Origin: Thermoplasmata archaeon
Lineage (GTDB): Archaea > Thermoplasmatota > Thermoplasmata > Sysuiplasmatales > Sysuiplasmataceae
Assembly: GCA_021796175.1 (NCBI GenBank)
Contig: JAJYOM010000095.1
Span: 1-6,215 of the forward strand
Reading direction: 5' to 3'
DNA length: 6,215 nucleotides
Numbering within the stretch: position 1 is the first letter of the stretch; every line of letters begins with the position of its first letter. This document shows positions 1-3,889 of this stretch, piece by piece. The notes beneath the pieces were generated by a model. It worked only from the letters and a program-made list of their open reading frames with translations. It was not told where the DNA came from and did no database searches. A program made the position numbers and the translations under genes.

Positions 1-1113
1 AGAATATCGGCTGCGGAAGGGGCAGATTCACCGACACAGGTAATGGACACAGTGAGGGTGGAGAGCGGAAGAAATGTGGAATTTCTTGAGCTTAATGAAG
101 AAACCTTCGGGAGGATAGACAGCATACTGTATTCTCGCTCGGAAAATGAGCCGCAGCGGACAATAGAGCCCTATGAGGGCGAGAGCAGGGGAGAGATTTG
201 GGGCGTGGCGCTCGGCGACGGTGACACATCGGTTGAGATAGCTTCCAAGATTTCACAGCTGTCACGTGATGGAAAACTGAGAGCGAGTATGTTCGGCAAC
301 ATAAAGTCCTCTGAACTGAAGGGCATGCCCTGTCATGAGTACATTTTCATAGACTGCAGAGACATGAAGCTGTTTGCCGGAGTGCTGACTGATCTCATAA
401 GGGAACGCGGGCCTGAGATAGTTGTTTTCCCTTCAACAGTCGAAGGCAGGGAAGTTTCGGCCCGCATTGCTGCAACGCTCGGCTTAGGGCTCACAGCGGA
501 CTGCGTTGACCTTGAGATCACAGAGGGCAGGCTGATACAGCACAAACCTGCATTTGGCGGGGGTGTCGTAGCGAGGATTGTTTCAAGGACAAAGCCGCAG
601 ATGGCCACAGTCAGACCAGGCATATTCAGGAAGTATGCGTCGGGCAGGAGCTTCCTGGAATCAAGGATTGATGTTGCCGGGCTCAATCAGTCATTGCCGC
701 TGACCTGGAGGAAAAGACCGGAGTCATTCGGGAAGATGGCTGGTGCCAGGGTGGTGGTGGGATTGGGCCGCGGGATCAAGGACGGCATCAGAATGGGAGA
801 AGTGATGGACCTGGCAAGAATGCTCGGTGCGGCTGTTGGCGGCACAAGGCCAGTCGTTGACGCCGGCCTCCTACCCAGACAGCAGCAGATAGGCCTGACT
901 GGATATTCCATTTCACCGGATGTTTATTTCGCCCTGGGAATCTCTGGGAGGGACAATCATGTCGTCGGCATCAGGTACGCGAAGAAGGTCGTTGCTGTCA
1001 ATAACAGCAGGGATGCGCCAATCTTCAGATATGCGGACTACGGGATAGTCTCTGACATGTTCGACTTCATATCCAGGTACAGGATGCATCTGTCTGAAGC
1101 CCGTTCACGCTGA
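1..1113 (+). CDS. Electron transfer flavoprotein, alpha subunit, probably the C-terminal part of a fused beta-alpha ETF; 5' partial
   Basis: ETF takes electrons from acyl-CoA or other flavin dehydrogenases and passes them towards the quinone pool. Residues below are numbered from the ATG at 43. The ETF alpha domain begins near residue 50 (GEIWGVAL). A family segment AFGGGVVARIV plus PQMATVRPG spans about 170-193. The FAD domain runs from about 236 to 342 and has TRPVVDAGLLP at 268-278, ISGRDNH at 300-306, VAVNNSRDAPIF at 317-328 and ADYGIVSD at 331-338. The Arg (269), Thr (286) and His (306) matching FAD-contact residues of known ETFs are present, but the usual Gln of the QTG motif is Leu285. 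No stop lies between base 1 and the ATG at 43. The 14 residues before it plus the first 30 after it contain ADSPTQV, which resembles the GSPTxV segment near the end of ETF beta. I therefore infer a single-chain beta-alpha fusion of the kind annotated in Sulfolobales. If the ATG at 43 were the true start, this would be an ETF alpha with an unusual 50-residue N-terminal tail. The gene ends 36 bp from the convergent winged-helix gene. Confidence 0.85.
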   Translation, partial: RISAAEGADSPTQVMDTVRVESGRNVEFLELNEETFGRIDSILYSRSENEPQRTIEPYEGESRGEIWGVALGDGDTSVEIASKISQLSRDGKLRASMFGNIKSSELKGMPCHEYIFIDCRDMKLFAGVLTDLIRERGPEIVVFPSTVEGREVSARIAATLGLGLTADCVDLEITEGRLIQHKPAFGGGVVARIVSRTKPQMATVRPGIFRKYASGRSFLESRIDVAGLNQSLPLTWRKRPESFGKMAGARVVVGLGRGIKDGIRMGEVMDLARMLGAAVGGTRPVVDAGLLPRQQQIGLTGYSISPDVYFALGISGRDNHVVGIRYAKKVVAVNNSRDAPIFRYADYGIVSDMFDFISRYRMHLSEARSR

Positions 1114-1140
1114 TTTCTGTGTTTTCCGCGCCGAAGCGGC
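1114..1140 (+). terminator. Possible 3' end signal of the ETF gene
   Basis: Directly after the ETF stop codon comes a T-rich tract (TTTCTGTGTTTTCC), then a short GCCG-AAG-CGGC hairpin at 1130-1140. T-rich tracts are the usual archaeal termination signal. The hairpin is small and may be incidental. The 36-bp gap also has to end transcription of the convergent gene at 1150-1401. Confidence 0.3.
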
Positions 1141-1149
1141 TCGGGCAGA

Positions 1150-1401
1150 CTACTTCTTCAACAGAAAGTATCCTGCAGCTTTCTCCCTGGCAACTCTCTT
1201 TATCAGGCCCTTCTGTGTCAGCGAAACAAGTGCATTAGACACAAGCCCCTTGGGCCTCCCGCACTTCTTTGTTATGTCGTCTGCAGTTCGTATTGCAGTA
1301 TCCGTTGTCGCGCCAAGATCCCCGAGTACCTTGACGACCAGTTCCTCAATTGGTGAAAGATCGGCCAATGTTACAACCTGCCCTTGATTGACATTCCCCA
1401 T
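1150..1401 (-). CDS. Small winged helix-turn-helix DNA-binding protein
   Basis: The protein has 83 residues from the ATG at 1401 and is rich in Lys and Arg. The fold reads as one winged HTH: helix 1 at about 16-30 (PIEELVVKVLGDLG), a second helix at about 38-47 (RTADDITKK), a recognition helix at about 50-64 (PKGLVSNALVSLTQKG) and a basic wing at about 66-83 (KRVAREKAAGYFLLKK). It has no ligand or oligomerisation domain, so it may be a minimal transcription regulator or a nucleoid-associated protein; neither can be decided here. The start is uncertain. A TATA-like GTTAAATA at 1408-1415 would place the transcript start near 1385, inside the ORF. A TTG at 1368-1366 (codon 12), preceded at good distance by AGGT, would then give a 72-residue protein that starts just at the domain. 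It lies downstream of the acetyltransferase gene on the same strand, but 164 bp away, so co-transcription is doubtful. Confidence 0.72.
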   Translation of the reverse strand: MGNVNQGQVVTLADLSPIEELVVKVLGDLGATTDTAIRTADDITKKCGRPKGLVSNALVSLTQKGLIKRVAREKAAGYFLLKK

Positions 1402-1407
1402 ACGGGC

Positions 1408-1415
1408 TATTTAAC
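1408..1415 (-). promoter_or_regulatory. TATA-like box of the winged-helix gene
   Basis: GTTAAATA on the minus strand, preceded by the purine-rich CGAAA that could act as a BRE. Its centre is only about 10 nt from the ATG at 1401. A transcript from it should begin near 1385, which argues either for the TTG start at 1368 or for a different promoter. Confidence 0.4.
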
Positions 1416-1450
1416 TTTCGGCGATACGGTGATACAGGATGACTGTAAGG

Positions 1451-1523
1451 CCCGTGTGAAATCCGCTCCGGGTATACCGGACACACTGGCACGCGTTTTC
1501 CTGACACGCCGCTTCACCACGGG
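1451..1523 (-). other. Candidate structured RNA or regulatory inverted repeat
   Basis: An outer stem pairs 1451-1460 with 1513-1523 (CCCGTG-TGAA with TTCA-C-CACGGG, one bulged base). It encloses a hairpin at 1467-1481 (TCCGG and CCGGA around a 5-nt loop) and, on the minus strand, a second weaker hairpin at about 1488-1510 (GGC/GCC plus GUGU/ACGC). Together these give a three-way junction. It lies between the acetyltransferase stop and the winged-helix promoter, both on the minus strand, so it could be a 3' UTR, a small RNA or a DNA operator region. I do not recognise a known RNA family. GC-rich intergenic DNA can fold like this by chance. Confidence 0.25.
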
Positions 1524-1548
1524 ATGACACTGAGTTCAGTTGCATGGG

Positions 1549-1564
1549 CCGGTGGAAGCACCGG
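1549..1564 (-). terminator. Perfect 6-bp stem-loop directly after the acetyltransferase stop
   Basis: On the minus strand CCGGTG-CTTC-CACCGG begins one nucleotide after the TGA of the acetyltransferase gene. No T tract follows, so it is not a typical archaeal intrinsic terminator. It may mark or protect the mRNA 3' end. Confidence 0.35.
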
Positions 1565-1572
1565 TTCAAATC
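1561..1572 (+). repeat. 12-bp copy of the tRNA-Val T-arm sequence at the end of the acetyltransferase gene
   Basis: CCGGTTCAAATC on the plus strand is identical to the T-arm of the tRNA-Val (minus strand, 2155 down to 2144). It covers the stop codon of the acetyltransferase gene. A shorter copy, CCGGTTCAA, lies at 2120-2128, so the gene is bracketed by two same-orientation copies. This could be a remnant of an integration event or coincidence. Confidence 0.4.
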
Positions 1573-2039
1573 TCCTTGTACATTACAATATCCTCGACCA
1601 GGTATCCCGATTTCTCGTAGAGTTCAATTGCAGGTCTGTTGTGGCCGAAGACGTGCAGTGAGATCCTGTTCCGCCCTAGATGCCTGGCAACTTCCTCGAC
1701 TGCTTTCATTGCCTGCATTCCGTAGCCGAGCCGCCTGAATTCAGGATAAACAAGCAGGTCGAAAAGGAACGCACCCTCGCTGTCTGCATCCTCCCCGGGA
1801 ATTCCGAGCCAAAGCACTCCGACTTTCCTGTTTTTTTCAGTATCGGTCAGGCTGAAAATATGCTGATCCTTTGTGTGATTCCCTTCCGGCAGAAGGCGAG
1901 CGTAAGTCTCCCTCGATTTTACCAAAGCCCCGTCGTCCCGCCATGTGCCTGCTTTGACCTTCTCCTCGGCGTAATTGCTGATGCTCTGTTCCAGATACGA
2001 TGCAAAATCAGCTTCATCCATGTATTCAATCCTGAGCAT
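1566..2039 (-). CDS. GNAT-family N-acetyltransferase, YycN-like
   Basis: This is a predicted acetyl-CoA-dependent N-acetyltransferase of 157 residues; the acceptor substrate is unknown. The N-terminal half (YLEQSISNYAEEKVKAGTW, 15-33, and LLPEG, 49-53) resembles the Bacillus YycN subfamily rather than RimI. The acetyl-CoA site is at about 92-107, with FLFDLLVYPEFRRLGYG and the RRLGYG loop at 102-107. The C-terminal motif LHVFGHN (128-134), AIELYEKSGY (137-146) and the ending VMYKEI complete the GNAT fold. I chose the ATG at 2039, not the upstream in-frame ATG at 2117, because it aligns with the family start and a TATA element is centred 26-27 nt upstream, as for a leaderless mRNA. The extra 26 residues of the longer ORF have no family character. 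YycN relatives are common in bacteria, so horizontal acquisition is possible. Confidence 0.85.
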   Translation of the reverse strand: MLRIEYMDEADFASYLEQSISNYAEEKVKAGTWRDDGALVKSRETYARLLPEGNHTKDQHIFSLTDTEKNRKVGVLWLGIPGEDADSEGAFLFDLLVYPEFRRLGYGMQAMKAVEEVARHLGRNRISLHVFGHNRPAIELYEKSGYLVEDIVMYKEI

Positions 2040-2063
2040 TGAACTGGCGAGAGCAAATGCCCT

Positions 2064-2069
2064 ATATTC
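2064..2069 (-). promoter_or_regulatory. TATA box of the acetyltransferase gene
   Basis: GAATATAGG on the minus strand has its AATATA core centred about 26-27 nt upstream of the ATG at 2039. This is the archaeal TATA-to-start distance expected for a leaderless transcript, and it supports the shorter start. Confidence 0.55.
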
Positions 2070-2119
2070 TACTTGCTGGCGTCGTTGGAAAATGTCAACA
2101 CGTATCGCATAATGCACTG

Positions 2120-2155
2120 CCGGTTCAAGAATGGGCTCATCCGGATTTGAACCGG
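2120..2155. repeat. 9-bp inverted repeat linking the tRNA T-arm to its 3' flank
   Basis: CCGGTTCAA at 2120-2128 is the exact reverse complement of TTGAACCGG at 2147-2155, the 5' half of the T-arm read on the plus strand. In the tRNA precursor the 3' trailer could therefore pair with the T-arm and compete with its normal folding. Confidence 0.4.
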
Positions 2156-2228
2156 AGACCTCCGCCGTTTCGACCCGTGTTATGCACGAGATGTCAAGGC
2201 GACGTCATAACCACTAGACCATGAGCCC
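2132..2228 (-). tRNA. tRNA-Val (anticodon GAC) with an intron
   Basis: The 97-nt gene gives a 73-nt mature tRNA after removal of 24 nt. The acceptor stem is GGGCTCA/TGAGCCC (7 bp) with discriminator A at 2132, and no CCA is encoded. The D arm is GTCT-AGTGGTTA-TGAC, with the conserved GG in the loop and a U-U mismatch at its inner pair. The anticodon stem TCGCC/GGCGG contains one G-U pair. The anticodon GAC is at 2195-2193 in the loop TTGACAC. The variable loop is AGGTC and the T arm is TCCGG-TTCAAAT-CCGGA. The anticodon and A73 fit valine. The plus-strand reading frame through this gene (HPDLNRRP) is the usual false peptide of an antisense tRNA and is not a gene. Confidence 0.95.
2168..2191 (-). 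other. tRNA-Val intron with a canonical bulge-helix-bulge
   Basis: The 24-nt intron sits at the canonical 37/38 position, after A37 (2192) and before C38 (2167). It forms a textbook archaeal hBHBh' motif. The anticodon stem is the outer helix. UUGA (positions 32-35) pairs with UCGA of the intron as the 4-bp central helix. The two 3-nt bulges are CA^U and AA^C, each cut after its second base. The inner stem is CUCGUG/CACGGG with a 5-nt CAUAA loop. This is the substrate of the tRNA splicing endonuclease. Confidence 0.9.
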
Positions 2229-2269
2229 GGAATATGGAGTATTCAGCAGCTGACAACTTAATAGCATCG

Positions 2270-2277
2270 TATATAAG
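2270..2277. promoter_or_regulatory. TATA element, probably shared by tRNA-Val (-) and the methyltransferase transcript (+)
   Basis: TATATAAG on the plus strand has its centre at 2273.5, exactly 26-27 nt before the ATG at 2300. Read on the minus strand (CTTATATA) it would start a tRNA precursor near 2247, giving a 5' leader of about 19 nt. A weaker TATTAAG at about 2257-2263 on the minus strand is an alternative tRNA promoter. Confidence 0.5.
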
Positions 2278-2299
2278 TAACCTTCAATACGGCAGCCAA

Positions 2300-2374
2300 A
2301 TGGACAGGGAGAAAACGCATTCCAAATCAGACATCAGGCAGGCGAATTCACAGTGGAGCGTGACCGTCACTTAA
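2300..2374 (+). CDS. Possible 24-residue leaderless leader peptide before the methyltransferase
   Basis: An ATG at 2300 lies exactly at the transcript start predicted from the TATA element at 2270-2277. It opens a 24-codon frame that begins MDREKTHSKSDIRQ and ends at the TAA at 2372-2374. That frame is different from the methyltransferase frame. The stop is 12 nt before the internal ATG at 2386 and 19 nt inside the ORF that starts at the GTG at 2353. It could be a translated leader that hands ribosomes to the downstream start, a chance ATG in a 5' UTR, or the true N-terminus disconnected by a frameshift. The peptide resembles nothing I know. Confidence 0.25.
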   Translation: MDREKTHSKSDIRQANSQWSVTVT

Positions 2375-3174
2375 CAAGAGATCCCATGGTGTTCGACCGG
2401 AATCCGGAACTCTATGACAGGATAAGGCCCGGTTATCCTGCAAAGCTATTCGTGGAGATTGTGAAACATACAGGAGCGGGTCCGGGCGACAGGCTGCTGG
2501 AAATTGGCTGCGGAACTGGGAAATCAACCGGATGGTTTGCCGAACGCGGCTACCAGATAACGGCGCTGGAAAAGGGGAGGAATCTCGCAGAGTTCGCCAG
2601 AAAGAAGTTTGCGAATTACCCGAACTTGCGCGTACTGAACACGCCTTTTGAGGATTATGAATCAGGCGGTGAGACTTACGATATTGTTTTTGCAGGAACG
2701 TCTTTTCACTGGATTGACAGGGAAATTGCCTACAGCAAATCGGCGGAACTGCTGCGCAGTGGCGGTTATCTGTGCCTTTTCTGGAGCAATCATATCATTA
2801 CAAGGAAGACAAGGAAACAGTTCGGAGCACTCCAGGACGCCTACAGGAACAATGTGCCGGAGTGGGCAGCCGAATATGAGAACAACGGACCTTCGGCCGA
2901 CACAATGAGATGGGAAAGTGAACTGGAAATCTCTGGCATGTTCGAACGTGCAGCGAGGAAATGGTTCCGTTTCTCAGTTGAATACAGCGCTTCTGCATAT
3001 GTTGACCTTCTAAGCACCTATTCCAGTCATGGTGCTCTGGATGAGTGCGTAAGACAGGAGCTGTTCAGCGAGATCGAAGTCATTATCAACAACCGGTTCG
3101 GTGGAAGCATTATCAAGGAGTATCTGACATCTCTCTTCATTGCGCGAAAGAAAAAAACTGTTCACCAGATGTAA
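2353..3174 (+). CDS. Class I SAM-dependent methyltransferase
   Basis: This is a predicted cytosolic methyltransferase of 273 residues; the substrate cannot be told from sequence. The N-terminus FDRNPELYDRIRPGYP (14-29) is typical of a broad small-molecule methyltransferase group. Motif I, LLEIGCGTGKS (48-58), binds SAM; the acidic residue after strand 2 is E74 (ALEKG). DIVFAGTSFHWID (110-122) and LLRSGGYLCLFW (133-144) are the following core motifs. The C-terminal 120 residues form a helical, lineage-variable cap. The start is unsettled: GTG at 2353 gives 273 residues and ATG at 2386 gives 262. No strong Shine-Dalgarno precedes either, and no other start codon exists in the open frame back to the stop at 2278. 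The 3' end overlaps the convergent HExxH gene by 13 bp. Confidence 0.85.
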   Translation: MERDRHLTRDPMVFDRNPELYDRIRPGYPAKLFVEIVKHTGAGPGDRLLEIGCGTGKSTGWFAERGYQITALEKGRNLAEFARKKFANYPNLRVLNTPFEDYESGGETYDIVFAGTSFHWIDREIAYSKSAELLRSGGYLCLFWSNHIITRKTRKQFGALQDAYRNNVPEWAAEYENNGPSADTMRWESELEISGMFERAARKWFRFSVEYSASAYVDLLSTYSSHGALDECVRQELFSEIEVIINNRFGGSIIKEYLTSLFIARKKKTVHQM

Positions 3175-3782
3175 GACCTTGTAGACTCACTGTCGAAGCT
3201 TCCGACCACCTTCGCCTTTCTGCCTCTGCCTTCACCGGCGAACCTGAGGAAAGGGAACATCTGCCACATGTCACCTGATGCCATAGCGGCCGCAGGATGA
3301 TCCTGGCCGAGAGCACGGTGTGTCACGAAGGCAGTCACCTTCCTGGCCTCCGCTTCATCAATGTATCCAATCGAATGCAAATATTCATGGGCGAGCACAA
3401 CGAATACATATGAGTTGAATTCACGGGTTGAATGGGCCATCCTCCTCATTACTTCTACAAGGTTCTCGTTAAGGACTATATAGTTGCCGCCGACCTCCCA
3501 AAATGCACCGAGGGCGGACGGAAGGTCAGAAAGTATCAGGCCGAGGCCACTGCGCTCCCTGTTTAGGACTGTCCTGACGGACTTCCTGACAATTGAGAAT
3601 ATGCCGTCATAATCCATTTCCTGGTCCAGAGCGCCTGAAAAGGGAGGTGAAAACGACTGTTCTCCACCCATCGCCTTTATCTGTTTTGCAATACCCGTCA
3701 CGCTTTCGCTATCCTTCCCGTCAACTGAATTGAGCGGGAGAGCGAAGCGGCATACCGAACAGCCTGTTACAGATTTCTCCAT
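3162..3782 (-). CDS. HExxH protein, putative zinc metallopeptidase
   Basis: The 206-residue protein has the zinc-peptidase signature VLAHEYLHSIGYIDEAEAR at about 129-147. The two histidines (132, 136) should bind zinc and E133 should be the catalytic base. A Glu in the following DEAEAR segment could be a third, gluzincin-style ligand. The preceding segment FWEVGGNYIVLNENLVEVM (95-113) looks like the edge strand and helix that come before the active-site helix in small gluzincins. An N-terminal CSVC pair (8-11) might bind metal or form a disulfide. I see no signal peptide or membrane segment, so a cytosolic protein is likely. I chose the ATG at 3782, not the one at 3794, because the TATA element is centred about 27 nt upstream of it. 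The natural substrate and family name are unknown to me. It is divergent from kae1 across a symmetric promoter region. Confidence 0.75.
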   Translation of the reverse strand: MEKSVTGCSVCRFALPLNSVDGKDSESVTGIAKQIKAMGGEQSFSPPFSGALDQEMDYDGIFSIVRKSVRTVLNRERSGLGLILSDLPSALGAFWEVGGNYIVLNENLVEVMRRMAHSTREFNSYVFVVLAHEYLHSIGYIDEAEARKVTAFVTHRALGQDHPAAAMASGDMWQMFPFLRFAGEGRGRKAKVVGSFDSESTRSYIW

Positions 3783-3805
3783 TTGTATAACCATCGGTGG
3801 CGGAG

Positions 3806-3813
3806 ATATAAAC
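3806..3813 (-). promoter_or_regulatory. TATA box of the HExxH gene
   Basis: GTTTATAT on the minus strand is centred about 27 nt upstream of the ATG at 3782 and about 15 nt upstream of the alternative ATG at 3794. This spacing indicates a leaderless mRNA starting at 3782. Confidence 0.55.
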
Positions 3814-3858
3814 GTTGACCAGGTGTATACAGGGCAATCACATGGTCTCCTGGTGAAC
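3814..3858. promoter_or_regulatory. Inverted repeat between the divergent promoters of the HExxH gene and kae1
   Basis: GTTGACCAGG at 3814-3823 and CCTGGTGAAC at 3849-3858 match in 9 of 10 positions as inverted copies. Each arm lies directly upstream of a TATA box, so each promoter reads CCTGGT-[G/C]AAC before its T-rich box. The centre of symmetry (3836) is also the midpoint of the two start codons. This suggests one factor acting on both promoters, or a duplicated promoter. Confidence 0.4.
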
Positions 3859-3860
3859 TG

Positions 3861-3868
3861 TTTTTAAT
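3861..3868 (+). promoter_or_regulatory. TATA-like box of kae1
   Basis: TTTTTAAT, within a longer T-rich stretch ending TTA, is centred about 24-25 nt upstream of the GTG at 3890. No Shine-Dalgarno lies between, so kae1 is probably transcribed as a leaderless mRNA. Confidence 0.5.
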
Positions 3869-3889
3869 TACCTCGCGTTAAGTCTGACT

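Noticed and set aside
1468..1480. CCGG-GTATA-CCGG as a remnant tRNA T-arm
   Set aside because: The loop has five bases without the TTCNANN consensus, and no acceptor or anticodon stem can be built around it.
1430..1545. C/D box guide RNA in the intergenic region
   Set aside because: CTGA boxes occur on both strands, but no acceptable RUGAUGA C box stands at the right distance. GGATGAC and GTGAAG are too far from consensus.
2040..2117. N-terminal extension of the acetyltransferase to the ATG at 2117
   Set aside because: The 26 residues have no family match, and the TATA box at 2064-2069 would lie inside the coding region.
2039..2224. Plus-strand ORF with HPDLNRRP across the tRNA
   Set aside because: This peptide is the familiar false translation of the antisense strand of a tRNA T-arm; the tRNA itself explains the sequence.
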